Below, in pieces: positions 45,608 to 56,822 of a stretch of 64,000 nucleotides of DNA (positions are counted from its first letter, which is position 1; each line of letters begins with the position of its first letter). Under the pieces are notes generated by a model. It saw only the letters and a list, made by a program, of their open reading frames with translations, was not told where the DNA came from and did no database searches. The translations under genes were made by a program, and so were the position numbers. Location: NCBI GenBank assembly GCA_020746995.1, contig JAGPXD010000004.1:868001-932000 (forward strand), in the 5' to 3' direction. Origin of the DNA: Plectosphaerella cucumerina. Its lineage: Eukaryota > Ascomycota > Sordariomycetes > Glomerellales > Plectosphaerellaceae.

Positions 45608-46608
45608 CTTGATGCTGGTTTTTGTTGGAGAGATGAAGAGGTAAAGAAGAAGAAAAAGTCCGGGCTGGGGGGGTGTTCTTTTATAGGTAGATCAAGGTCC
45701 AGCAGACAAACTGCAGAAGGAAAGATCGGACTTGCTTCCGTACTGGCTGGATGATGAAAAGCGTTGCTTAGATGAAGTTATCTGTGAAGACGTGGAGATG
45801 TCCCTTGTGGTGTGTGTGAGAACTGTGAGGGCGTGTTTCGATTCAAGGCCAGTTTGGGAAAAGAACGGGGGAGATCGTGAGGTGAAAGCTGTGGTGCAAA
45901 AGAATAGCCCGAGCTACGCCCGTGGGAGACATTCGCTTTATAGTCCCTTTAGACCTTTCGTCCGATATGAAATCGGACCTGCCGTGAGAGTGAGCTGTTC
46001 ATCGGGGCAAGGCACGTGACGGGGATACCAATGAGGAAACTTATCCCAGAGCTCACGGCAGGTCCGGGCTTGCAGAAAGAGTTGGTGCTTCAGCTCCATG
46101 GGCAAGTTTGCTGGAGGGCAGTGGCGCTAAGGCTGAGTTCTGTTCATCAACAAGGAAGTGAGGTGAGGGCTGTCTGGCATCCTTGAGAGATTGAAGGTCC
46201 GTTTTGGGGACGATTGTGACCAGGCCGTATCAGACCGGCCATGCTGTTTGGAGATGAGCAATGAGAGGCTGTTGTGGTCCAGGATGGCTTCAAGCCCACA
46301 AGCTGTCGGAGCAATGGGCAAAGATGGAATAGCTTCCAACCAAGGTTGTTGGCATCTTCGAGACAAGACAACGCAAGCCCTCGGGAATCTCGTTCTACCA
46401 CCAACCGTCAGATTTCATCCTCAGACACTCACAGTATACTTACATCAACTCCCCAAACCCGCAATCAAATCATCATATCATTCATTACCAATCCAACCTC
46501 ATCATATATCTAGCCACCAACAAATCTGGGTCATAAGTCGTGAGTGCCATCCTCTAAGCCTCAAGGAACCAAAGAAACAACACACATCGAAACAAGGAAA
46601 CCCTACCC
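45608..46608. other. Intergenic, promoter of the 545-aa protein gene
   Basis: 1001 bp between a start codon and the stop codon of the DUF3824 gene. It contains a 14-bp inverted repeat described separately. No supportable gene seen. Confidence 0.5.
45975..46065. repeat. 14-bp perfect inverted repeat
   Basis: GGACCTGCCGTGAG at 45975-45988 and its exact reverse complement at 46052-46065, separated by 63 bp. Just before it a smaller hairpin (TCCGAT-ATGAA-ATCGGA) begins at 45961. No ORF lies between the arms. Confidence 0.9.
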
Positions 46609-49600
46609 TCACCCACTCCTCCCCCTCTTCCTCCTCCTTCTCCGCCTCTCATCATCCTCACTCTCCGTCTCGCCATGCTGCGCCGCAAGTACATCCTGCA
46701 ACAAGTCCGTCCACCTCCTCTGTCCCGACAATACACCCTCGACATCACCCACGATACGCCTCACCACTGGGTCGTCCACATCCACGCCCGCGACGTGGTA
46801 GACCCCGCGGAGATCCACCTCGCCAGTCCGACGGGATCGGTGCTCGAAGCTTCCAGACCGGTAATGCGACCGCGGTGTAAGACCTCGCTCGTCGATGGGC
46901 CGGCCATGACGGTCAAATCGTTCCGGCAGCTCTTCAATGTCTGAGTCCGAGTCCGAGTCAGGGTGCGGCCGGCGTACCACAGGCCGGTCCGACGTCGGGT
47001 CTGATGAGCGCCGGCGGATAGGTGCTGGCCGTAGTGCCTCGAGCTGCCTCTCCGAGAGCGTCACCGGCGCATTCCGCAGCGCCGCGGCCTCAGCCTCCTC
47101 CGCCGCCTGCTTCTCCTGCGCAAGGCGGTGCCGTTCAAGCGTGGCTGATGACTTGGGCGATAGCTCGCCCCATTTGACCGACTTGGACGCCGCAGTGGAA
47201 GCCTGCGCGGCATCATCCTCCGACGGCGAGCTCAGCGACGAGTCGCTCTCGCGGGTCCGCAGCTTGCGGGTGCGCCGTTTCCACCTTAGACCATCTACAA
47301 GACGTGTCAGCCACATGTCCCCTTTGCAATGCACGTTACCCGACAAGAGAGCACTCAGATCGACGCACCCTCACGCGTGGCAGCTGGTGGCGGCGGCACA
47401 TCGTGCGACGGAGCAGTGAGAAATGTTTCATCACTCACATGGTCAGGGGGGAGTCTGCCGGCCGGCGGGTGCCCCCCTGGCGGCGGAGGGCCGGGATAGC
47501 TGGCGGGCGGTCCTCCCGGACCCCGTGGAGGAGCGCCGGGTCCCGGGGGAGGGTAGCCTGTGCCGCCGGACGCCATGGGCGGAGGGCCTCCTGGCGCGGG
47601 ACCGTAGCCGGTGTAGCTGTTCGGGTCATAGGGCGGGTAGGGGTCGTTGAGGGATGGGTTGGAGGCGTTCTGGGAGGGTGGGAAGTAGGCACCGCCAGAG
47701 GCGTGGGGAGGCGAAGGGGGACGGCCATAGTCGTCATAGTACGGGTCGGGGTTGGACTCATTCTCGTAACCTGAACGGAGCGTGTCAGCATGATTTCTTT
47801 GTTTGTACCTGGCCAAGTAGCCCGGCCGAGTAGAGTGCTACGAACGCCTGCGATCCCTATCCCTGCGGCTGGAGCGGGACCGGTCCCGTTCCCGGTCACT
47901 GTAGCCGCCCCTGCTCAGAGAACGCTCCCTGGACCGGCGGTCCTCGTCGGCCTCCCGCTCCCGCTCCTTCTTCTTGCGGTACTGATTGATCCCCATGGCT
48001 GCGGCGCCCGTGCCCACGGCCGCCGCGGCCATGGACCTCAGTCGGCTTCGGCTGCGCTTCCTCCCGTCTACGGACGGGGACCTCGAGCCGGACGCTCCGC
48101 GAGAGCGGCGACGCGACCTTCGATCGTCAGCGGACTCATAACCATAGTCGCTGGGCGGGTAAGGGGGCCGGGCGTGAGGAGGTAGAGGCTGGTTGCCGTA
48201 CTCCACCATGGGGAGGGCCCCGCGATCCCTATCGCGGTCCTCCGAGTACAGGGACCTGCTCCGAGAGCGGCGCCGCCTGTCCCGTCTCGCGTCCTCGTAC
48301 TCCTGATCGCTCAGGCTACGTTCACGCTGGTCCTTCTTATCCTGACGACTCTGCCAGATCTTGCTGGCGGCACCACCGGCCAAACCGGCGGCGACGATGC
48401 TTGCGCCCTGCTTTATGCGCGACCTGGACCGCCCACCCCGCGACTTGCTGCGTGACTTTGACTTGTTCCGGAAGTGCTGGACGAGACCGGCGGCTGCCGC
48501 CGTGCCTAGGGCTGCCTTGGCGACGGACTTGCTGCGGCTGCGAGCCCTGGTGCTGCGTGACCGGGAGCTCGAGAATGAAGACCCGCGGTGGCGAGTGCGG
48601 CTGCGACCCCGGCTGGCTTCCTCCTTGGTGACCTTGCGGTTCTGGTAGTACTTTGCGGCACCGGCGATGGCCAAGGCGGCTGCCGCAACTCCCAGTCCCG
48701 TCTTGATGCGGGACCTCGAGTTTGACCGCGACCTTGACCGGGAGCGTCGGTCGTATCGATCATCGTAGCGGTCGTCATAGCGGTTGTCGTAGCGGTTGTC
48801 GTAACGGTCGTCATATCGTGGGTCGTATCTGCCTTCGATGCGGTGTCGGGAGCGCGAGCGCGAACCGTACCGCTCCTGGTAGGCGCTGCGGGCACGCTTG
48901 AAGCCCTCTGTGCCGAGAGCGCCGAGGGCCGCGCCAGCGAAGACCTTGCTGCCACGACCTGGGGCGACCTCGCCGTGGGCATCCTTGCGGCTGGCCAGTA
49001 GGGCAGCGACGGCGCCGCCGGCAAGGGCGCCACCGGCCAGGTCGCGCTTGTGGTGGTCGGGGCTGAGGGTCCTGTCCCGCACGACCGTCTTCCGCCTCAT
49101 GTAGTACTCCCGGTCGTCGTCTTCGGGTCTCCGGCGCTCGACCCATTCGCGGTCGTGACGGTAGGGGCCGACCTCACGAGACTCGCGGCGATAATAGTAC
49201 TCGTCGTCGCGGGGGTCTCGGCGCGCAACCTCTCGGGTGGTCTGCTCGCGCTCCCGCACGACGACGGCGCCTGTATCTTCGCGCTCGCGCTCGAGGTCAC
49301 GGCTGATGATGACGGGGGCGGGAGGCGGCTGGTTCTCGACGATGATCTTCTGGGGCTCGGCTTGCGCAGTCTTGATGACGACTGGGGGTTGCGGCACAGG
49401 CGGGGGGCTGATGGGCGCATAGTATTCGGTCTCCTTGCGGTAGCGCTCGACCTCGGGGCCGTCGCGCTCCTCGCGGCGCTCCTCGACTCGGCGCTCGACT
49501 TTCACCTCGCCATCCTCGCGGCGTTCGATGCGCTGGTCGACGCGAACTTCGGTATCGTCGCCTCGCCGGTCCCAGCCGCTGGCACGGGAGCGACGGTCCC

Positions 49601-49874
49601 AGTCGCGGTCGTCACGGTAGCGGTCGTCGTCGTAGTGCGAGCGACTCTCGAATGCGGAGCGGGGTCGTTCGGGGTAGGCGCGGGGTGGGAGCAGGTCACC
49701 AGAGGCGCGCGGGTGGCCTGAGTAGCGAGATCGGGTGTCGTCGGCCTCCTCGACCTCGACCTTCTCGACGCGGCCGGGCCCTACTTTGTAGCGACGGACT
49801 GTGGTGGTGTTGTAGATGTCATCGTCGAAGAAGGGGTCGTCTGCGTAGACGCGGGAAGATTCCCTGTAGGCCAT
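46609..49874 (-). CDS. DUF3824-type RS/Ala-rich protein (about 1038 aa)
   Basis: Three exons: 47846-49874, 47369-47770, 46609-47294; total 3117 nt in frame. The intron 1 donor is weak (GTTCGT at 47845) and could be placed differently; intron 2 (47295-47368) is firm. The N-terminal third is charged and disordered (RIERREDGEVKVERRVEERR). The centre alternates short Ala/Gly-rich hydrophobic segments (GGALAGGAVAALLASRK, VFAGAALGALGTEGFKRAR, GVAAAALAIAGAAKYYQNRK, AALGTAAAAGLVQHFRNK, AGLAGGAASKIWQSRQ, AAAAVGTGAAAMGINQYRKK) with Arg/Ser-rich linkers, the pattern of the fungal DUF3824 family. A Tyr/Pro/Gly-rich stretch (exon 2) and a charged, helical C-terminus (exon 3) follow. Family members are fungus-specific and of unknown function; membrane or organelle association of the Ala-rich segments is inference. 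Confidence 0.75.
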
Positions 49875-52800
49875 GGCCCAGGATGATTACTGTGAATTAA
49901 TGTCGCTGACTCGATCGGGAAATGTATGTCGCTGTGTCGCTTGATGGAAAGCAAGTCGTTGATCAGTGCTGCGACAGATGTATCGGTCGGCTGTCGGATG
50001 TGTTTGTTGTTTGGTGGAGAGGAGGGAGAGAGAGAAACCCAGGTGTGGAGGGGCTGAGAGAAGAGGAGCAGGTGAGATTGTGTTTCGGGATGGCTGGGGC
50101 TGGACAGAGGGGACAGGACAGGACAGGACACCAGACGGAATGAAAGTGACAGAGAGGTGGTGTGGGTGGGTGTGGGTGGTGTCGCCGGCGGGGATCAGGT
50201 GCCGCTTTCTTTAGCCCAAAGCTGCGCCAGGCAGGTCACGGCACTGCTGCTGGTACAGTGGTGAGAAGGTCGGGGATCAAGTACCGGTTTGGTGTATTCG
50301 TTAGCTCCCGGTACTTTGGGATTTCGGTGGGTGATTTCTGACGACGGCGGGATGTGTCCCGGAGCCATCCCCAGTGACCTGACCTGACCTGGTCTGGTCT
50401 GGTCTGGCTCCAGCCCAACATCGCCAGCCCTTGCTTGTTCGCTTGCTCCCGTCCCTGGATTTCCAAGGCCGGATCATCCTCCCACGGAACAGGGTGGAAG
50501 CCTCCCGTCGTCGTGCCTGTGCCTGTGCCTGTCCTTCGTCGGGCCAACAAGAGGCCTCTCATCCGGGGAGCCCGGTCCTCTCACGGTGTCTCTTTCTCTC
50601 CAGGATCAGGCTGCGAGTGACGGTGCACTGAGGAGCGGGGGTTGCCGTCAGCGACGATGGTTTATGACACTGCTATTGGTCCACCGTGGAAGACAGGGGG
50701 CGGGTTGGGCTGCAGGCCATGGCAGACAAGCGGCGCGATGACGACGTGAGTCATCAGGTGTGTTGTAGTGCTCCTCGAAGGCTCTTCCATGTCGAAGGGG
50801 GTATAACAGCCAGAGCTCTTCCCTGAATCTTGTTGGCGATTCTCGTCGTCCTGCGGCCGGCGCCGGGCAACGGTCGTGACGCTGGTGGACTGGACGCCTT
50901 GGGCAACGCCTCGGGCGCCAGCAGCCGTCGGGCAAACTTGGGCTGAACTTGAACCCCTTCCTCGTCCAAGACCACCTAGACCTGACCGAACACAAGCGCA
51001 AGGCAGCCGCTAATGGAGGGGCGCCGCCGAGCCACGAGCTGTGGCACTGTGGCACCCGGCGATGCAGATGCTGCAGGCCGCGCAACATAACACGACGGGC
51101 GAGTCCCCGTTCATTCTTTGCTGCAGGGTGTCGACCACGAGACCCGCTGCATCCGCCGGAGCCGATCGATTGCACGCCACCGGCAATGGGTGATTGTTGG
51201 GGCAACAGAGGCTGTGGGATGGCGATCTTTTCGACACGGGGAATTTTATCGACTGAGGAAATAGAAGCTTTGATTCGGATGGCTTGGACCGGATCTGCGC
51301 TGAAGTTGCTTGATACCAGACGGACTTGACACCGAGAGAAATCACTGAGCGAGGAGCAGATTTACCCCGCGACACAGGTACGTCATCGGCGCCCCACTCG
51401 GCGCACTTGCCATCGCATCGAGGGGCACTGGGTCGTGCTTTCCAGAAGCAACACGACAAATGTTGGGAAGGAGCAACTTGCAGACCGGCGCCTCACCTGC
51501 CTACACCGAAAGTCGGGCATGTGGCTGAGATAGCTTTCTTTGGCTTCGGTGACGGGAGGTGGCACGTCTGCTTCACCGAGCAACATCTGAATCTTCATAC
51601 TGGCCACCCTCCGCCTAGCGCCAGGACCAACGCGACACTCTTGCGACAGAACCTCCTGGAATCCGACTCTTCTTCACTGGCTGACTGAGCTGCTCATCAG
51701 CATCTCTTTCGCGTTCCATGATCGCCGCAGAAGCTATTCTCTTGTCTTGACTATCTCGTCCTTGCTGGACGCTCGAGCCCTCGCTTGAACATGCCCTTGA
51801 TCTTGAGGGGACCATCAACTTAAGCAAGGGCCAGATGATCAGTCTTTCGTTGAGTTGAACCAAGTAGCTTGCCCAATCACGCTGTTCGGGGGTACTCCTG
51901 GCGTGCCAGTAGTAGCCAGCTCGAGCCCATGTCGGCGATGCCGGCAGATCTGGACTCTGAAGTTGTGCGAGGGCATCAGCTCGGCGAAAGTCTGGCTCTG
52001 TGGTCAACAGGGATGGGGCGAATCCAAATCTGGACACCTCATCGGATGGCTAAGGTCTTTGACTTTCACTTGGAGAGATGCCACTGACAATCTTTACAGC
52101 CCTACGAACCCCGCTCGACCAACATCGTCGCGCCCTCTCACATCTCTCCCAACTGCTAAACGGCCCGGTCTGGACTCGGACGGCCACCCGTCGTTTGACT
52201 TTGCGCGTGTAGGTGGCGACGCCTCCCCGCCGAGCCCTACGCCTAGGCAACCGTCTCGCTCCTAGATCGACAACGCCCCAAACCTCGAGATGGGACGGCT
52301 TCCAGCCCTCGCAGAACCACCTCCTCCCGCGCTACTGACGGGGCAAAAGGCTTAGCACTTGCCATAAGCTTGGCACCATGTCTCTCCTGGAAGAAACTCC
52401 GAACAACTCTCGATCATCGACGCCGCTGCTGGTTGGCCGGAGTCATCTCCCCCTGGACCCTTTTGGGACAGACCGCCCCCGGTAGACCGGCCTCGGTTTT
52501 GGTGCTTGATATCAGGACCGAGCGAACGGGCTACTGCACAGGGATGGTCGCCATTTCGGCGAACCTTGCTTCCAGCTTGTGCGAATAGTTGCACTTGGCT
52601 AGGACTGAAGGGGAGATGACTCGATCTTCTAGAGATGGACGTTGACGATTGAGAAGTCGGCCAGTATGAAGACTATCGACAGCCGGCCTCGCAGGCCCAA
52701 GTCCAAGTCTCTAGCCAGTCCCTGGCGTGGCCTCCATGGCAGAAAGCAAACTTGCAGCCAGGCCTGGACGCTGAAGACGACCATAAATCACCCCTGACCC

Positions 52801-52904
52801 CTCTCCTCATGAGACCTAACCGGGCCCTTGGTATCAGGCCAGCTTTCCATCTCTCCATCATTGCGTGATCTGGCCGACTTTACACCCCACACAAACCACC
52901 AGCC
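49875..52904. other. 3.0-kb intergenic region between divergent genes
   Basis: Promoters of the DUF3824 gene (left) and the 12-Cys secreted gene (right). Simple repeats: GGACA x4 at 50111-50130, and GACCT x3 next to GGTCT x3 at 50376-50406, which could form an imperfect hairpin. A 140-codon minus-strand frame at 51615-52037 was considered and not called. No supported gene was found. Confidence 0.45.
50111..50130. repeat. GGACA x4 repeat
   Basis: Four perfect GGACA pentamers, likely within the 5' flank of the DUF3824 gene. Confidence 0.9.
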
Positions 52905-53716
52905 ATGCGCCCTTCTGCCATTCTCCTCCTGGCGGTCAGCTCCCTCGCTGCCGCTGCCGCAGTGGCATCGCCCGCCTACTGCGCCAAGCCTCCCTACAAG
53001 GCCGTTCTTGTCCTCGCAAGCTACCCTCCCGCCCAGAGCTTCTGCTCCGCTCGCTACCCCATCGCAACCTCGACGGTCACGGTGACGACAACCGTGCCAG
53101 CACCGGCTCGGCGGGTAGCGCGCGCTCCCGTTACTCCCGCCCCCTTGGTTAAGAACGCTGTAGCCTGTACCGGTAACTGCGCGGCATGGTCGAGCCTCTC
53201 TAAGATAGGAGGCAGCCTTGTTAAGTCTGCCTGCGGCTGTATCCAGACCACCCCCACCAAGACAGTACGTAGCCCTGTCTTCACATCTCTGCCGGCCGTC
53301 CACCTGTCCATCACTACTGATCGTTCCACTTCAAGGTCACGGTCACATCCACACAGCCTCCTCTGGATCCATGTGCTGGTTACAACGCCCCCACGTTTGC
53401 CCAGAATCTACCTGCAGGCTGCGATCCCCTCGTAGACGGCAGTGACGCATACTACAATTATGTAGTCGCCGCGCAGCGGGCTCTGGATGGCATCACGGTC
53501 TTCAACGAAGTTCCGGACGACAGCACCTTCAAAATCTGCGACTTTGCCCTTCAGTGCGCGAGGGCTACGAAGGGCAGTGAAAGCTTCGCGGTGATACACG
53601 CCTTATCCCGCACCCCTGGCGGCGGGAGATGGAAATGCGCCGGCACGGGGCTGATAACCCAGACGACCAACGACTGTACCATAGGAGAGACGTACGTCTG
53701 GCGCCAGATTGCCTAG
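52905..53716 (+). CDS. Secreted 12-Cys protein (246 aa)
   Basis: Two exons (52905-53264, 53336-53716), intron 53265-53335 (GTACGT...CAAG). The signal peptide is MRPSAILLLAVSSLAAAAAV, with cleavage near VASPA (about residue 22). The mature part has twelve cysteines, six per exon. The first half (SFCSARYPIATSTVTVTTTV, then ACTGNCAAWSSL, SACGCIQTTPTKT) has the SFC..Y...TSTVTVT and C.C...T spacing seen in many fungal secreted proteins with Thr/Val-rich linkers. The second half (LDPCAGYN, GCDPLVDGSDAYYNY, TFKICDFALQCARAT, GGGRWKCAGTGLI, NDCTIGETYVWRQIA) is of unknown fold. A cell-surface or apoplastic location is likely; no catalytic motif seen. An effector role would be inference. Confidence 0.8.
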
Positions 53717-54120
53717 TAGCAGGGGCTGCTGGGAAACGTCGGCAGAGCTTTTGTCAGGATCGGCGGCGGCGACCTCTGCTCGGAACTTGCTTTCTGCGTG
53801 GGTATGCCAGGCGCGTGATTTCGGATTATCATCCCACACATGCCTCCCTGGATCCAAATGTCAGAATGCAAAAGTTTAGTATTGCAATAGTACAGCTGGA
53901 CCTGAAGCGGGCTCGGTTATCATTTTGCTGGCGGCGGGGTGCCTTTCTCATGACTTGATGGTCTTTCAGGGAACATGGCGGACGAAGGAGGCTGGGCTGG
54001 GAAGGGAGGGCTTCTTGGACTGTCTCAGAGGACGGCCGTGTCTCGGTGCGGTTCTCCAATTGCTATTTCCAATGGAAGCACACGTGCAGATGATCTTCGA
54101 AGTCTTGGTTAAGGAACAAC
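53717..54120. other. Intergenic
   Basis: 404 bp after the secreted gene. No supportable gene seen. Confidence 0.5.
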
Positions 54121-55406
54121 TTGCCTGAGCTGAGATGGTTGGGAAGACGTTTGAGGTTTGCTTCCAGTGCCGCTTTGCTGGCGAACTCTGTCCCTACCTT
54201 ACTCTCCTTCAGTCACGTCATGAAGGTGGTACTCTGCACCATCGAAGACATCGCTCGAGATTCGTGCGAGACCCAGATCGCCCGATCTTTGCACCTAGAT
54301 ACTACAACATCGTCAAGCACCACGCCCCCATCAACATCATTCGACTACGACACATTGCAAGCAAGATCAACAATGACCGCGAGCGAGGTTCGAGTCGATT
54401 GGGTCGGCCAGGATGTATCACAACACGCGCCGCATGTGCCCTCACGGCGCTCACTTCCTGTCGGCGACTTCTTCAACTCAACAACGTCCTTGGAAATCGC
54501 CCACTTATTGACGATGGAGGATCAGTCCACCGACCCCGAGTAGTCAGTCTCCTTAAGCAAGTCGGGCCCGACGACTCATCTTGCTTCCCTGCATCGACAA
54601 GGCACGTCGAGGGAGCCGGCGAGTGGCCGCTGGCGGTACGACGCGCCCCGGTGTCGAAAATCCGACAATGGTTCGACGCATCTGTGCTGCAAAACGACTC
54701 GCACTTCGCCGAATGCCTGCAATTCATGAGCGAATTGCGTCGCAAGTGCAGGCTCGCAGCGCCAACGGAGACGTACCGGTTGATTCTGCAGCTGAGGGAA
54801 TGCTGCAGGCTCATCCGGTGCTACTCACAGAACATCGACCAACTGGAGAGCAAAGTCGGTCTCTCGATGTTGGACGCTTGAGGTCCTGGTGCATCCTCAC
54901 CCTGCCTCCAGTCTCCGATGAGGACTGTGAGAAGATCATTAAGGAGGTTGAGGTAAGTCCCGACTCCCCAGTATTAGCATGCCGATCAACACACGACTAA
55001 CGATACTTTGATGATAGCACTGTCAGCAGGCGAAGTTGCATTACGATTCAGCGACTATGAAGCCTGTCCATGACATCCTTCGAGATCCTGTCCACCCACG
55101 GCCAGCGAACATCAGCCAAATGATGCACGTCGGAGATGACCCAGGCCATGCGGCCGTTGTCTTCTTCATTAGAGCTCGGTAGCACCCTATCAACCTCCGA
55201 GTTGAGTGGGCTTCGGCAGACGACGGAGTCACGGCCATGACTTGGGAGCCCGAGTGTGTTATCCAGGAAGACTGTCCGTCTGTCCTCGGGGAATACTGCC
55301 AGAGCTTTGAGCATGAGACTTGTCGGAGATTGCTTCTGCATCTTGGGCAGTATTGGTCACAGGCGACCGAAGACGCAGAAGAGCTTGGAGAACAGAACAC
55401 ATAGCT
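54121..55406 (+). pseudogene. Broken gene with chromodomain-like C-terminus
   Basis: Frames with protein-like composition run in the plus direction but are interrupted. Part 1 is 54121-54543. Part 2 overlaps it in another frame to 54881 (HFAECLQFMSELRRKC, YRLILQLRECCRLI). A third frame ends LPPVSDEDCEKIIKEVE at a good donor (GTAAGT, 54953); the intron closes at about 55018 (GACTAAC...GATAG). The next exon runs HCQQAKLHYDS..., GHAAVVFFIRAR, meets an in-frame TAG at 55180, then continues for 75 codons: INLRVEWASADDG, AMTWEPECVIQEDCPSVLGE, LLLHLGQYWSQ, to a stop at 55404-55406. RVEW...TWEPE..IQ.DCP resembles the second half of a chromodomain. CAG to TAG at 55180 would be a single C-to-T change. 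Could also be a gene with a missed extra intron. Confidence 0.45.
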
Positions 55407-55528
55407 AAGGAGAACCTACCAATTATATATCCATTCCACTTGCCTTTTGGTCGTAGTGAATAGAACACATAGCTAAGGAGAACCTACCAATTATATATCC
55501 ATTCCCCTTGCCTTTTGGTCGTAGTGAA
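55394..55528. repeat. 68-bp tandem duplication
   Basis: Two copies of a 68-bp unit beginning AGAACACATAGCTAAGGAGA: 55394-55461 and 55462-55528, differing by A/C at one site and at the last bases. The first copy overlaps the stop codon of the broken chromodomain-like gene. Confidence 0.93.
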
Positions 55529-55794
55529 GTAGGTGAGCTGGTGATGGGATTATGGAGCCTTCATTTCTCAAAGATGCCAGACAACCCTGACCATTTCCTG
55601 TAGGTCGGCTGAATCGATAGGCTGATCGATGAAGTTGCTTGGCATTAAACGTCTGCAAGTGATGGAGCAGACCCTGATGTCAGTAGCTAAGAAGTCCCCA
55701 AGTCTTCCAAACAACGCCATGCATATTGAGCGAGGCCCAAGGCTCTCTCGCTTCTATACCTCTACCTCTATCCATTATTCCCACGACACCCCCC

Positions 55795-56822
55795 CTAATA
55801 CCCATCATCAACCCCCCTCTCCTTCTCCCCCCTCCTCCTCTCCGCATCCGCCTCCGCCCACCACCCATGCGTAACCCTATCCTCCTCCTTCCCCGGCCCC
55901 TTCCAAACCCCCTTCTCATCCCTCTCATCCCACGGCTTCGGCGCCAAGATGTAATGCACAACCTTGACCTCCTCATCCCTCCAAATCGCATCATGCACAC
56001 CCGGCCACCTTAGCGTCTTGAGCGCGTTGTACACATACGGCAGCGCCACCCACCGCCCGCGGTACAGGTCGCTCAGCAGGCTCTGGTCCGCGAAATCCAT
56101 GTCCGCCGCGCCGGATTCCATCCGCTCCACAATCTGCGCGTAGACTTCCCGGCCGGGGTTGACGACCTGCAGGCCGCCGTTCATGTAGCCCAGGGGGCTG
56201 GCGGTGACGGGGTCCGGGCCTTCGGTCTGGGCGACGTCGGGGGTGGAGTGCTGCGTGGTGAAGGCGCAGTTGGAGGGGACCCAGTCGCGGGGGTAGTGCG
56301 GCTTGGCGAGGGGGTTGCAGACGCAGGCGTGGCCGGCGGCGAAGACGCGGGAGGATTTCGCGGCGTCGGTGGTGGCGGCGGCGGTGGCGGGGTCGTCGAG
56401 GGGGATGTGCATGAGGTCGTCGATGTTGCGGCGGACGAGCATGTCTGCGTCGAGCTGGACGACGCGGGCGTATTGGGTCAGGGAGAAGGGGGTGAGCTTT
56501 GACCAGCAGTCGTAGAAGCGGGGGTCGTTTGAGTAGTCGCGGCCGGCGGTGGGGAGGAGGTACTCGATGCGCTGCTTGGGGATGCCGCGGCGGTCGATGG
56601 CGGCGTGGGCCTCGGCGGAGACGGAGTCGGTGTAGAGGGCGACGAGGGGGTATTTGGAGCCGACGGAGCGGAGGGAGTGGTCGAGGGTGAAGAGGCCGGG
56701 GAGGTAGTCGGCGTTTGTGATGAGGACGGTGTAGACTGGGGAAGTTAGCGGAAGGAAGTATGGGAGCTGCGTTGAGAAAGCTCACCTCTGTCCGAGTCTA
56801 CGGCGCGCTTTCCGTCTGCCAT
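55795..56822 (-). CDS. GT8-type glycosyltransferase (glycogenin/galactinol synthase-like)
   Basis: Two exons (56786-56822, 55795-56735), intron 56736-56785 (GTGAGC...CCAG, GCTAAC branch); 325 aa. The family signature is present: VYTVLITNADYLPGLFTLDH at the N-terminus, LVALYT, then the DxD metal/nucleotide-sugar motif VVQLDADMLV (Asp108-Asp110), YMNGGLQVVNP and ADQSLLSDLY, and a histidine near the end (VVHYILAPKPW). This fits GT8 enzymes that use UDP-sugars and manganese. No signal peptide or TM segment, so a cytosolic enzyme is expected. Acceptor unknown: glycogenin proper is longer with a C-terminal glycogen-synthase-binding tail, absent here. Divergent from the aldolase gene. Confidence 0.87.

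Noticed and set aside
50648..51205. 185-codon minus-strand frame
   Set aside because: Arg/Pro/Ser/His-rich, no hydrophobic core, no family pattern, no supporting splice or start context.
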